DNA from: Annona cherimola
Taxonomy: Eukaryota > Streptophyta > Magnoliopsida > Magnoliales > Annonaceae
DNA: 64,000 nucleotides
Assembly: GCA_030490835.1 (NCBI GenBank)
Contig: CM059971.1
Location: forward strand, 59,940,012-60,004,011
Direction of reading: 5' to 3'
A program made the translations under genes and the position numbers. This document shows, piece by piece, positions 1 through 11,470 of this stretch (position 1 is the stretch's first letter; each line of letters starts with the position of its first letter). Below the pieces are notes generated by a model that did not search any database, was not told where the DNA came from, and worked only from the letters and a program-made list of their open reading frames with translations.

Positions 1-48
1 TATCTCATAGGGTAAAAAGTGGAACGCATTCCTCTCGAGGAAAAAATT

Positions 49-880
49 TTACAGTAGGGAAATTTCAAATAGAAAAACAATATGTAATAAGTGCAAATGC
101 TTCCAATGATTCTGATGGATTGTTTCAAGTTGAACGAGATCTTTCACGTTCACAGGGCGTGTGCTCCGTACTATTCCTTCATGTGCTTGTTTTGCAGCAA
201 TAGCACTAAAAGCATCCGTAGTATGAAATGCTTCCTAAAAAGATAAAATTGGACCTGTATTCGGCATTCTGCCGAAAGTACTGGCAGACAGATTATTTGA
301 CCCTTTGGGCCGTCCAGCACCACAAGTATTTGAAACCTCGTAACAAAAGCATAGGTAGATCACAAAAGGTCCCCTTGTTGGATGCTTGCACGGAAGATAT
401 AAGATTGGAAGTAAAGCACTAACTTAACCCAAAACATGGTAGGATTGTTAATAATCTTCATTGTTGGAGAGTATACATCCGAATAAGTAAAGTAAGCATC
501 AATGAGACTGATATTGAGTTCTTTCATCAGGTTCTCCAGCTTGGTGTTGTACTGTACTCTACCATTTCATTGGTTTTTTTAACGCATTTGCTTGTGTCAT
601 TACTAAAATATCCTATTTGATTGGGAAGACAGTTAAGAGGACAGAGGCCAGTTACTAAAAATTTTCTTCCTTCTAGTCCCTAAAGTCTCTGCATCAAAAT
701 AAGAAGGTTAAAGAAGATTATTCTTTAGTCCAATTAAAAGAAATACATGAACTTTCAAACTTCAGTTGTGTTCTTCCACCAGTAGGCCATGATCCAATGG
801 ATTCTTATCAATTTTGCGTTTTCGATGAAGCCCACGTCGAGAATGGAAAATGAATTGGCTCAGTGCAAAATGACGCATTC
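49..880 (-). pseudogene. GDSL esterase/lipase pseudogene
   Basis: On the minus strand, conserved GDSL-lipase blocks appear in the right order but in different frames. Around 670-560 I read GRKFLVTGLCPLNCLPNQ, the family's 'GxRKfvvxGlgPlGCiPnq' block. Around 555-437 comes YNTKLENLMKELN followed by YSDVYSPTMKIINNP, the 'YN..L...L....ivyaDvY....iI.nP' block. Around 330-49 come a CGAGR/GQIICLP stretch, EAFHTTDAFSAIA and RPVNVKDLVQLE, the C-terminal 'WDaFHPTea' and 'yPiniqqLaqL' blocks. Functional members are secreted hydrolases using Ser-Asp-His. The lesions are a frameshift between the first two blocks, another inside the CCG block, and a TAG where the conserved Trp before the block-V Asp should be; that Asp is also Glu. 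A weak PTGGRT stretch near 815 may be N-terminal, but the GDSL motif is not readable. An AG acceptor may precede about 683. The family is clear by motif order; function is surely lost. Confidence 0.72.
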
Positions 881-971
881 ATGGGCCTACATTGTGAGCA
901 AATTGAATAAGTAGGTGCTGTGTCCGGCGTATTATTTGTCAGAAGTTATCTTCTTGTACAACTGCCTTACA

Positions 972-1150
972 TTTCAATTATTTTTATGTGACTATTATAC
1001 ATCTAACTTATCTATTTTAACTTTATTCTTTTTACTCTTCATAATTATCTCTATCATATCACGCCATTTTCATCTAATTTAAATTTTCTTTACATCTTTT
1101 ATCAAAAAAAAAAAAAAAATTTATATAAAAAACTTTTCATCCAAAATTGT
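972..1150. repeat. Tourist-like MITE, partial copy
   Basis: This stretch holds the interior of the MITE family described at 58,799: the 'ctatttTAACTTTAttc' run, the 'tatcatatcac' run and an 'aacttttcatc' near the end. The GGGTGTGTTTGG-type outer ends are missing, so it is an eroded or truncated copy. Confidence 0.55.
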
Positions 1151-1559
1151 ATCACTTCCCCGTTACATCCTTAGTAAAATGACGTAAACAACTTCGATTT
1201 GAAACAAATTCCATCTAATGAAAAGACCATGCCAATACGGACATATCTAGGTCGGTAAAGTCCTGGCTTTATGTCCAGGCGGCTGGAGTTTTGATCTCCA
1301 ATTGAGTGAGCTTTATGTCTCTTATTTGAGCAGCGTTGGTCTCCTACCTTAATCATGTACGTTGGCCATTATCAATTGAGAGAAAATGTAAGCTAAAAAT
1401 TTTAAGGTAAATTGAGCATGAACTGTAACAAAAAAAATCGTCAAAAAATGAGAAGATCGTACGCGCAGCTGTGCACCTCCAATTCTATGCACTTGACACA
1501 AAACTAATTTTTTTGTTGATGAAAAGGATATGGGCATGCCTGTTGACCACTATTTTAAG

Positions 1560-1676
1560 AAACAGGCGGTCGGACCGTAAACCAGTCACGACCTGATTTA
1601 TTGGTTTTTTTGGTTCAACTATAGTTCGATCATCGATCACAAAACCGTTCATTGCCTCATTCGGTTTTCAAACACT
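1560..1676. repeat. Possible terminal fragment of a hAT-family element
   Basis: The stretch contains ggcggtcggaccgtaaacc and ends cggttttcaaacactg. This resembles the right ends of the hAT elements at 46,381 and 51,030 (ttttaaaacactg preceded by ggtt/ccgg motifs). No matching left end or 8-bp duplication was found, so this is a guess from sequence likeness alone. Confidence 0.3.
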
Positions 1677-1851
1677 GCTATGAACCTAGGCATAGCCTGC
1701 TGCAGTTGCATGAGATAGCATGCATGTATACTCAGGTTCAAACATGAGGGTAGGGCTCTTTGCTTAATAAAATGTCATGAAGAAATAATCGCATGCCGAA
1801 ATCAATACTATACAAGTTCTGACACCACTAAATGCAAGTCATCAATTGATG

Positions 1852-2130
1852 GTATATTTGGCAATGTATATAAAATGTCAAGTTAAAAAAATTTTTAATC
1901 TAAATTTTTTCACTCTCTATAACTATTATATTTTTTTTAATCTTTTTCACATTTTTCTATATAACTATTTTACTTTTTCAATCATTTTTACATAATTACC
2001 TATGCAACTAATCTATCTATTTTAACTTTATCCTTTACTTCTCATCATTACTCTTATCATATAACATCGTTTGACAAGTTTACTCTACAAAACTTTTCAC
2101 TAAAAGTTTTATCCATACCCAACCACACTT
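1852..2130. repeat. Tourist-like MITE copy
   Basis: This is a near full-length but diverged member of the 280-310 bp family with ends of type GGGTGTGTTTGG/CCAAACACACCC. It opens 'tatatttggcaatg' and closes near 'cccaaccacac', with the usual interior of 'ttttcactctctataac', 'caatcattttt' and 'aacttttcac'. Both ends have decayed and no 3-bp duplication can be assigned. Confidence 0.65.
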
Positions 2131-2307
2131 TGAGATTTTGCACATCCATGATACATTTCTACATACCCCATAAATTGGATGATTAAAGTCTTCATCAATA
2201 AGGATCTTGAGCATTTATCTGCGACTACATCATTTGTTTTCTGAAACACAATATGCACTTAAGTCATGTCAATTGCTTCAACTTTCTTAGCTATTCATGC
2301 TGCAACT

Positions 2308-3108
2308 AGGGGTATTAATGTCATGTTCAACTAGTCAACCCACCTACCTAACCCATTTAGAAATTTGTGTTGAGATTTTTGAATAAATAGTATATGATCT
2401 ACTAATTAGTTCAACTATTTAAATAAATAAAAGGATAACGATTGAAATTTTACAATCTATAAACTCATTTAATAACCCATTTAACTTATCAAACTTATTT
2501 AATCCATCAATCCATTGACAACTCGTTAAGAGGGAGTATATAAATGTTACTATAAATACTATATCGGTTTTCCATTTCTATTTCCTCCTTCCGTCTTTCT
2601 TATTGTCTCTGTTACGATGACGCTATTACTTACCTTCACGCAATCCCTGCAACAGCTAATAAGCTTCTTCTTCTCTCTCCCTCTGCCCCCGCCCCCCGGC
2701 CCGTTCCATCTCTCGCCATTCCTCTAATCTCCTTTGTTTCTCTGTTCGCTCTCCCCTTTCCCTTTCCATCTGATCATCCCCTTGTCTTTCTCCCTCTCCA
2801 TTTGGATGTCTCCAATCTCTCTTAGTCTCTCCCTATTTTCCCTATATTTTTTATCTCACCATTCTTTGTTTTCCTCTCTCTTTCTTCTATCTTTCGCTCC
2901 TTCTTTCCCTTTGCCCTTATTTCCTTCACATACCGTAGGAGCTCACATAACCCATTAACAACCTAACCCATTTCTTAAATGTGTTGTAAATGAGTTAAAT
3001 TTCAGATTTTTTAAATAAGATAATAAACAAATTATCATTGAGATTTTTTAATGAGTAGGAATTAGGATTTAGGTTCTAACCCATCCAACCAAATAAGTTA
3101 ATACCCTT
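2308..3108. repeat. TIR element with GGGTATTAA ends and a polypyrimidine core
   Basis: The left end reads aggggtattaatg and the right end read on the other strand is ctaagggtattaactt, giving roughly 11-bp terminal inverted repeats. The subterminal DNA on both sides is rich in aacccattta/taacccat-type words, typical of non-autonomous DNA elements. The centre (about 2,570-2,930) is an almost uninterrupted C/T tract. A 74-codon frame there has no plausible protein composition and is not called. No clean target duplication was found. Confidence 0.45.
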
Positions 3109-3345
3109 AGTTACAATGAATGTGATATATTCTAAACTTACATCTTCAAAATATTCAATTTGACAGGCTTCATTTTGACTATAGATTTTTCAAATTTAAA
3201 ATTATTTTATCCATCTTGTGATTTTTCATAGTCCTTCCTTCATCATTACGTCTTGAACCTATAACTTCTTTAGAAGACAAAATATTTTTTGAATAATCAT
3301 TTAAATTAAAGTTCTCATTAATACCCAAACAATTAACAAATTAAT

Positions 3346-3887
3346 TTAGGTAAATGATCTCCCATCTCTATCTTTTTTGAGTTCATAGAGAAAATTTTTA
3401 TTTGCATACCTTTGAATCTTTTTAAAATTAAATCGTTGTTTGAAATTTTTATTAGAACTTTTGAATATTATTGATCTCTTTTGCTGAAATTCATCATTTT
3501 CTTCAATTGTTTCTTTAGTTTCTTTTAATTCTTCATCGGTATCAATTAATAACCTTTCTATTCTAAAAATGCTTAATTTGTCTTCCAAGTCTTCTTTTGC
3601 CTTTTTAATATATTTTTCATCTCATTCTTCTCCTAGTTTCATACTTTCTAGATCCTTTCCCTTTTAATATATTTTTCATCTCGATGGTAATTTTTAGCTC
3701 ATTCTTCTCGTACTTTCATGCTTTCTAGATCCTTTTCTTCTAGGGTCATGATATTCAACTCATCTTCTTCTAAATTCATGTAATTTATCTTCTCAGGCTT
3801 TTCAATTTTCCTAATGTCATCTTCTAAACTCGTTTCAACTGCTGATATCTTTTGATGACTTGAATTTTCCTTTTTTCTATTTATCAA
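3346..3887 (-). other. Unrecognised Lys/Glu-rich open stretches
   Basis: Two minus-strand frames (3,887-3,699 and 3,588-3,346) encode charged, Glu/Lys/Asp-rich peptides with runs such as ELKETKETIEEND and KKIQRYANKNF. The intervening DNA repeats 'ttcatctc' and 'tagatccttt' words. Charge pattern and position suggest a decayed coiled-coil-like coding region, perhaps from a retroelement gag. I recognise no domain, and AT-rich DNA can produce such frames by chance. I see no supported start or splice sites. Confidence 0.2.
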
Positions 3888-3977
3888 TCTTTACAATTTC
3901 TTTCTTTAATCAAATTCATCAATATTAGAATCAACCATGTAATATATTGTAGTCATTCTATAAATTCTATTCATGAA

Positions 3978-4131
3978 TGTGTATCGAAATCTTTTGACAC
4001 ATCATCTTTTTTAGGACAACAATATCTTTCTCATTCTTTCTCACCCCAAACCTCTGTGTATCTAAATCTCTTGACACATCATCTTTTTTAGGATAATAAT
4101 ATCTTTCTCATTCTTTCTCACCCCAAGCGTC
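3978..4131. repeat. Two-unit 77-bp tandem repeat
   Basis: A 77-bp unit starting tgtgtatc (3,978) is repeated directly at 4,055. Both units contain 'cttttttagga' and 'tctttctcattctttctcac' with only a few substitutions. It looks like a simple local tandem duplication. Confidence 0.8.
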
Positions 4132-4198
4132 TCTCCATCAATTACATCTCAAAAGCTACATGCTTTTTTAAAATTTTCAAATGCTATAATTGAAAATA

Positions 4199-4677
4199 AG
4201 GAGTTTTGCAAATACGTCCAAAAGGTTTGACTAATATTGCATCCTTATTCCAAAGTTTGCTGATATTACAAATATGTCCACAAAGTTCGCATGAAATTTC
4301 AAACGTGTCCCTTTCATTATGACACCGTTAGAATTTTTTATGAAATGACGATATTGCCCTTTAAGCCAAGTTATATACCTGTAATTTTTGCAAATGTTAT
4401 AAGTATATTTTCAAAAAGAATCTAAAATAATAATTAATATAAAAACATATAAAATAATGAAATAGAAAATACATCTACAATATTTGAAAAATTGCAAGTG
4501 CATCACTTAGCTTAAAAGACATTATTATTATTTTGCCAAAAATTTTAACGGCATCATAACGAAAGGGACGCACATACAATTTCAAGCAAACTTTATGGGT
4601 ATATTTGCAATATTGACAAACTTGGAGACACAGATGTAATATTAGTCAAACCTTGCATGCATATTTGTAAAAATCCT
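4199..4677. mobile_element. Mutator-like foldback MITE
   Basis: This 479-bp element has terminal inverted repeats of about 120 bp. The left end begins aggagttttgcaaatacg; the right end on the other strand begins aggatttttacaaatatg, and both continue into ggtttgactaatatt. It is flanked by ttgaaaata (4,190-4,198) and ttgaaaatg (4,678-4,686), a 9-bp duplication with one mismatch. Long inverted repeats plus a 9-bp duplication are the hallmark of Mutator-like elements. There is no coding capacity. Confidence 0.75.
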
Positions 4678-5350
4678 TTGAAAATGTTAACCTTTCAATT
4701 GCTATAACAATAAACATCTTATAGAAAAGATAAATGAATTACTTCAATTTAGGTATATAAATCCTGTACAATGAACGTTTTTTTTATTTTTCTCTCTCTT
4801 TTGTTGATCCTCCACAAATTCAGTAAGATCCATTTCTGCTAGTTAATCATTTCTGTTCAGGCTTGCTATGACAATGCCTGAACCGCCACTGCAATTGTAG
4901 ACTGCTCCACTCGTAGTCAATTAATCTGAATGCTCTTGCAATTCATGCTGACTGCTTTTACTGCAGTTGTTGACTGCTCTCCACATTGTGGCACCTAAAC
5001 CGCTTAGGATATAGACTAGATGAAACCATACCCAATATGACCCCATTTTTTGAATTTATTATTTTTGGAATCTCATTAAATCCCTTATAAATAGAAATTG
5101 CTATAAGCTATCCGTTTGCATCAAAATTTTGGACCAAGAGCAAATATGTGGTCATTTTTCTCATCACGAATTGCACGTTTGACTTCGTAGATGTCTTTAC
5201 TTTTTACAGCTATATTTAAGTGTTTATTTAAAACAAATTATGTTAATTATTTGAAATTGAAATCTATAATATGAAATGTCGGAAATGTCCTTAAAACCAA
5301 AGGGAACTGCATGTGCACGAGTACTTTTACCTTACCGGAGCGCCGTGGAC

Positions 5351-5929
5351 ATGGGATACCCCAATTGCATCCATGAGTACTTTTACTCCGAGTAAGCGAT
5401 GTGATAGCCCAATGGCCACATATTTGGTCATTACAAGAAGAGCAATTTACCCATGATCCATTCATTCAATAAATTTAGATCCTTACACAACGAATGACTC
5501 GTCTTCCCCACTATTCAAAACCATTCTCTAAGCTACTAGTAACATGACAAGCAAGATCATGAGAATGATAGGGTACAGTAGGGGATGGCCAGGATGTGTT
5601 GTTTGTAAGGGGTACTTTGCATGTGTGGCTAAATAGATGAGCCTAAGGTGAGAAGGGGGTGTGGATGCTTTGTGGTTTATCATTTTCTAATTGTACGAGA
5701 GAGGAGGGTACCTCTTGCATATGTCAATTCTTTTTATATAAGTGTCCCATGGTTGAATTGAATAAAAGTTAGATTCAGTTCTAACGGAGAAGCTTTGTTG
5801 CTTACTTGCTTATAGTAATAGATGATGCTGGCCCATGTACGTAGGATAGCCCAATTGCATCCATGGGTAGCGGGTTCGATAGCCCGATTGCCACATATTG
5901 GGTCATTACTAGAAGAATAGTTTTTTTTT
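5351..5929. repeat. Pair of diverged direct repeats
   Basis: About 95 bp at 5,351-5,447 (ccccaattgcatccatgagt ... ccacatatttggtcattac) recur at 5,847-5,929 (gcccaattgcatccatgggt ... ccacatattgggtcattac) in the same orientation. The roughly 400 bp between them shows no gene. This could be an old local duplication or the two edges of an insertion. Confidence 0.55.
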
Positions 5930-5945
5930 TCTTTTCTTTTTTGTT

Positions 5946-5946
<1 letters not shown>

Positions 5947-5977
<31 letters not shown>
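5947..5977. repeat. T31 homopolymer
   Basis: There is an uninterrupted run of 31 T, preceded by a further T-rich 30 bp. It could be the tail of a minus-strand retroposed sequence, but nothing recognisable lies directly downstream on that strand, so only the homopolymer is claimed. Confidence 0.85.
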
Positions 5978-5978
<1 letters not shown>

Positions 5979-8348
5979 TAACGATTAATAAAAGCAGCGC
6001 GATAAAATATTATTAGTAACAGATTTTCAAATCGACACTGACAATATGGTGTATACTAGTGGCTTTAGAGATTGTCGTGGTAGCTTGACATATGCTGATG
6101 TTGTTAACTACAATTAGTAATTTCCAGCTTTATATTATTGAAATAAAAAATGTGTTACTGTATTACCCAAATTTAATAAAAAATACTTATAATTACTAAA
6201 GATAAACTAGTAACTGCTGCTAATTAAATCTTCAGTAAAAGTTAAAACTTTTTTCTTCACGTTTTAATTTGCATTATTAAAATTTTTTAAAACAAGATGT
6301 CATAGAAATTCATTTGCACCAGTTTATAAAAGATTATTAACTTTTAAGTTTCAACAAATTAAACCATTAAATTTCAATATGTTAAGCCATCTTCGCTCAC
6401 AAATTAAACTTGTATCTTAATAGTGTCCAAAAACCATTGAAACTCTTCAGCCAACCGCAATAATTAAATCGAAATCTAGTCTACATATTTTCTTTAGTGT
6501 ATAATTTTTTCGCGTGAGAATGTTTTCTCAAATTATTTAATTCATATACCCAATTCAATTTTAGACATATGTATATATATATATATGTATATTTATTTTT
6601 AATAATCAACGGCTTTTGAGGCTAAAGTGACTTAAATACCCTAAAAATATTAATTTTTGATAATAAAAATTACATATATCCAAAATTAAAATTTTTGTAT
6701 AAATTAAACATGCTTGAGGAAACATTTTCATTGAAAATAAAAATTAAAAAACCAACTTAGCCCCTGGCTAACATAAGTTCAGCTCCCTTTTGTTCTTTAC
6801 TTGATTTAAATATCCATTTTGATGCTTAAACCAAAATCTAAATAGTAATATTATTTATAACGAGATGCTTATGTTAAACTCTTCTATGTACCCTCTTTTA
6901 ATTTTAATATCTTTTTTTATAAAACATTTTCAATATCTTGATTGTTAATAAAAATTTGCTTCATCGATCGTATTTAACAATATTTATATTATTGTGAAAA
7001 TATTTTCGCTTGTTTTTTTATGTGTATTTATATATATTATGACAACTCATATTACATTCAATTATCCATAACCATCATATAATAGAGACAAATTTTCAAT
7101 AATACCCCACATAGGGGGAAAACTGTAAATACTTCCACCAAGGGAAAGAAACAACACCGTCTAAATGGGAGAGAAGAGAGTCAAATTCATGACCAACCAA
7201 CAATGGGTTAACATGAGTTACCGCCAAGGTACACCCTTAGTGGAAATCCTTTCACTCGTTTATTATTAATGTCTATAAGCCTTATGTATAAATTTGTAAA
7301 ATTAACATAATAAAATGATTTAATACTAATTATTAATTTTTAAGTATTATTTTTAACATCTAAATTATGATATAGATAAATGATTTTATAAAGTATTACT
7401 ACATTTTAATATATATAGACCTTAGCATTTTCTCTACTTAATACATGAATATATCTATTTTTCAGCAAATGTAGCCCATACACATATTTGTTTTGGATGA
7501 AATATTCTAATTAAATAAATGATAATAAATACAATGAATGCATTGAATTTTCTATAAAGCATCAAAATCTTAAAATTTTAAAAGGTTATATGGAATCCCT
7601 TCTACGTAACCCGATTACATAGAAGCGGGCCCTTTATTTGTATTATTTATTAGATATTGAACTAATAATTTTGAAATTGATATATATAAAATAAAATTTT
7701 TTATTGTATTAACTATGCAGATAACTTAGATAAAGGCATGTACATCTCTAATTTAGATGACACTTGCTTCTAATTAAAAAATAACTAATGTAATGGGTGG
7801 AGTAAATTTTACATAATCATAATTTAATTAAATTTTGGTGGGGATTGATACCATCGTAGTAGAGCCTAGGTGCACATAATATAAGAAATATTTAGATCCT
7901 TTAATTACCGATGCATTTAGATATTCAAACAATTAATAAAATTATTAGATATAACAATAATAATGTTTTTGATGATATATGTGTCAAATTAACAACTATA
8001 AAATAAAGATATAAATTAATCATTTTTATACTATACTTTTTATTTTTATCAAATTCATAAAGACAGCCCTAAAAATAAGTTAAAATTATTGAAATCTTCA
8101 TTTTTTTATGGTGTCACAGGTCCATAGCTCTAGATCTGTCTTAGGACTTGAACCGTGGATCTTGGAAACTCATACCTTGATGTGTTACCACTATTTTTAG
8201 TTTTATTATAAGGAAATAACTTGCATATTTATGAATAGAAAACATAACACTATTTTTCAACAAAAATGAGAAAGAGTGCAAGCTAGAAAAAATAAATATA
8301 AATTTTTTTGGTGATTTTATATTATAAGACCTTGAGCATCCAATTAAT
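5978..8348. other. AT-rich intergenic DNA, no gene seen
   Basis: About 2.4 kb of very AT-rich DNA has no frame longer than about 80 codons and no recognisable protein. About 7,440-7,640 resembles, in inverted order, the dispersed repeat at 57,851 (shared 'aatacaatgaatg', 'ggttatatggaatccc' and 'gattacatagaag' words). The rest is unassigned. Confidence 0.5.
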
Positions 8349-9069
8349 GGTGTAACTTGGGTAGGGTACACATGAGTATTCACTGAACAACCCTAATTTG
8401 AGTAGGATAGGGTATGAAATATTATATATAGGTATGAGTAAGGTACAAATTATTACCTACATTCTCAAATAAGGTTTGAGTAGGGCAGATATGTTGGGTA
8501 CACGGAATTGACCCGCATGGGTATAATTATACATATGTATATGATATATATTATATAGTATATGTTGTATATTGTCTGTAACGTTTTATGTGCACACATA
8601 TTTTAATCAATCTTATGCCCTATGGAGTTATGGATTATGAAGTAAGAAATTAGTGAGGTTTTTATGTCATTGACTTACGAAAGTTTTTTATGAATAAGCT
8701 TGTAAATTGTAATTATAATATATTAGTAATTTTAATGATTAGGTTGTAATAGTGTATACTTTATATTTTTTATATAATAATGTAAAAAATAACATATTTG
8801 CTAGTGATTTTAAAATATAAATGAGTATTGCTTTGTATTATTTAAAATAATATAGAAATATTTTTAAGAAAATATTATATTTAAGTATTAAAGAAACCGA
8901 TTTGGAACCAAAATGAGAACCTGACTCTATGGGTAATGGGTAGGGTAGGGTAGGGTAGGGTAGCCTAGTAACTGACCCGACAATGGGTAGAGTAGGGTAG
9001 AATTTTTGCAAATAGGGTATAGGTAGCGTAGACCGCTACCCGAACCGAACCGACCCTAGTTGCACCCCT
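8349..9069. repeat. Dispersed TIR repeat R1, copy 1
   Basis: This 0.7-kb non-coding element has related ends (ggtgtaacttgggtaggg on the left, ggtgcaactagggtcgg on the right read inverted). Its interior recurs at 28,700-29,265 in the same orientation, including 'gattatgaagtaagaaa', 'tttttatgtcattgac' and 'aaatgagtattg.tttgtatt'. The ends are rich in gggtagg words, including (GGGTA)5 near 8,938-8,963. GGGGTGCAA-type ends suggest a non-autonomous hAT, but no 8-bp duplication was identified. Confidence 0.6.
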
Positions 9070-9849
9070 ATATCAAATAGACAAATAAATATAACTTAAT
9101 TATTTATAATGATGTAGTGCCCCTTTCCTATGCGGCAGACTCTACAATGGGTTCATCTATTTTAGCCCACTAAAAATAAAAATAGACAATGCTGAAAAAA
9201 TGCTAGCAAAATGCGTTGCAGTAATCCAGAATATTATCACAATAAATAACGATTAAAGCATTAAAATAATAACAAAAGATAAAAAAGAGTCACCAATAAT
9301 CTTTTTTGGAAGATTAGAAACTAAATATTATATTAAAATGATAAAATATTACCATTACATAGACAGAAATATAGGTTATAGACACATCGTACATTATGGC
9401 ATAATGAAATGAGCAGGGATATTTTTGAGGCATGGCTGGAATGTGCACGGCAGTGATCTGGGGCTTTGGATATTTGTGGGATGGCTGGAACAGATGCAGC
9501 AGCAACTAGGGGCTTTTATAGAATGCGCTTTTTTTTGGGGATGGCGGACATGGAGATGGAGATAAAATGGCTGCAGAGTTTATTTTTATTTTTACTCGAG
9601 ACAGCAGTTTTTTTTTATAACTTGGGCTGATGGAATGAAGTGGTCAATGGGGAATGACTAGAGTGGAGATGGAGGAAGGTTGCCTTTTTTTGGGAAGGAT
9701 GAAGATGGAGGAGATTGGGGAATCACCAGGGTTGGAGGTGGACGGCCTCTCCTCTCCCCACGCTCAGTTTCCTCGTGGAACTTATTTCGGTCCAAACGCT
9801 TTGAGCATGCCTTTATTTACAGGATAGTGATTTCCTGCACCTGCGTGTA
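9070..9849. other. Intergenic, no recognisable gene
   Basis: Short frames here have no recognisable motif. About 9,490-9,790 is G-rich and purine-skewed (repeated ggagatgg/gatggagg words), unlike the AT-rich surroundings. It may be a captured gene scrap, but its origin is not identifiable. Confidence 0.4.
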
Positions 9850-10135
9850 TTAACCTATTTTTTTTATTTTCTTTTGAAATTTTTTTAATAAAAGTGTCAA
9901 TCTAAGTGTATTTAACATGATATCAATTTTTACCATTTTTGGAGTATTTTAAATATTTTTTTTTATTTTTGAAAATCAGTAGTGGTATTGTAGTAATTTG
10001 CCACTGCTTTCAAAAATAAAAAATATATATCTAAAACACTCCAAAAATGATAAAATTTGATACACATGTTAAATACACTTAGATTAATACTTACGTAAAA
10101 AAATTTCAAAAATAAAATAAAATAAAGGATTAAAA
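9850..10135. repeat. Foldback MITE (family FB1)
   Basis: This is a near-palindromic sequence of about 285 bp. The left arm carries 'aagtgtatttaacatg', 'ccatttttggagtatttt' and 'tttttgaaaatcag'. The right arm carries their inverse ('ctttcaaaaataaaaa', 'aaaacactccaaaaatg', 'gttaaatacactta'). The same design recurs at 48,290, 55,300, 56,585, 58,540, 59,440 and 60,830. It is non-coding and RNA from it would fold into a long hairpin. Confidence 0.7.
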
Positions 10136-10476
10136 TGGGTTTCCTGCACCGGGTGCATTGAAGCTCAATGCATCCAGGTTCAGAAAATCACAATCCCTAT
10201 TTATAAGCGTTTTGGGCTTGCTAGTTGTCTACGTGGCATGGCTTCATTGGCTGTTGGTGTGAGTTTTGTGGCATGCTTTGCACATTTGAACGTATATTTC
10301 TACTTGCCTCCTGGTCCTTCGAGTGGAGCTCATGTACGTTATTGCGCTTCCATTATTTCATAAGGCCTTTTTTGATAATTCACCCTCATGGGGTGCAACG
10401 ACAATGTATGACACAGTTTTCCAAACAATAATTCTTACAATTAATAATTATATTTTTCACTTTCACTTTTATATTC

Positions 10477-10757
10477 GTGTGCTTGAGAATGGATAAAACT
10501 TCAGATGAAAAATTATAAAGAGTAGAAGTTGTCAAGTGATATGATATGATAAGGATAATGACGAAGAGTAAATAAGATAAAGTTGAATTAGATAGGTTAA
10601 TTATGTGGTTAGTTGTGTAGAAATAATTGAAAAGTATGATAGTTGGATTAGAAAAATGTGAAGAAATGATTAAAAAATAAAATAGTTGTGGAGAGTAAAA
10701 AGTTTTAGATAAAAAAGTTTTAACTTAATAATTTTTACTCATTACCAAACACACCCA
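10477..10757. repeat. Tourist-like MITE copy (inverted)
   Basis: A member of the GGGTGTGTTTGG family lying opposite to the 13.7-kb copy. Its interior reads 'gataaaactt...gatgaaaaatta', 'gataaagttgaa' and 'aaaagttttaactt', and it ends at ccaaacacaccc. The left end is degenerate (gtgtgcttgag). Confidence 0.7.
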
Positions 10758-10839
10758 ACTTCCCTTAATGAAATTATTTATTCTAACTTTATCTTGATTA
10801 TTTTGTATCAATTAGATAATTTTTAAAATATTCTTTTTT

Positions 10840-11174
10840 TTTTTTTTTTTTACTTTCATCTCATACCATAATTTTTTCCGGTTCTTAGTCCCCACGTGCC
10901 CTAATTTTCCTTGGAGGCAAGTAACTCAGCTAGGACCACATGAAGCTTTGGCATGGCTGTGCTGTTTCATGTGCGGCAGATGAGAGGGTGGAGCCTGGGA
11001 CATTGTCGTCGCTGAAGAAGATATGCAAGATCACAGCTGGGGACGGCAGAGGTTTGCTGCTGCATTTGGAGTCGTTGCTGGCGCCACTTGATTAGGTAAA
11101 TGCTGACGTCGTGGTTGGTGGTTATAGATTTTGCTTGCAGGTTCTTTTTATTGCTGCTCGAAAGTCGAAACAAA
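10840..11174. other. Unassigned, slightly GC-richer stretch
   Basis: The region between two MITEs has a short minus-strand frame of 68 codons with no known motif. The composition (ggagcctggg, gctgctgcatttgg) is more gene-like than the flanks. No gene can be named. Confidence 0.3.
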
Positions 11175-11470
11175 GGGTGTGTTTACGAATGAGTAAAACT
11201 TTTAATGAAAAGTTGTAGAGAGTAAAAGTTGTCAAATGATGTGATATAATAGGGGTAATGATGAGGAATAAATAGGATAAAGTTGAAATATATAGGTTAG
11301 TTGTATTGGTTGTTGTGTAGAAATGATTGAAAAGTAAGGTAGTTGTATAGAAAAATGTGAAAAAATAATTAGAAAATAGGATAGTTATGGAGAGTGAAAA
11401 GTTTTAGAGTGAAAAGTTTTAAATTGAAAAGTTTTAACTTGACAACTTTTATTTAAAAACAAACACACCC
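11175..11470. mobile_element. Tourist-like MITE with AAA duplication (inverted)
   Basis: It begins gggtgtgtttacg and ends aaacacaccc, 296 bp. AAA precedes it (11,172-11,174) and follows it (11,471-11,473), matching the duplication proven by the empty site of the 58,799 copy. It lies inverted relative to that copy. Confidence 0.8.

Noticed and set aside
2734..2958. 74-codon Ser/Leu/Phe-rich frame
   Set aside because: Product of a polypyrimidine tract; composition only.
8938..8963. (GGGTA)n run that looks like an interstitial telomere
   Set aside because: The plant telomere unit is TTTAGGG. This 5-bp unit lies in the subterminal part of repeat R1, where gggtagg words are normal, and copy 2 has only scattered ones.
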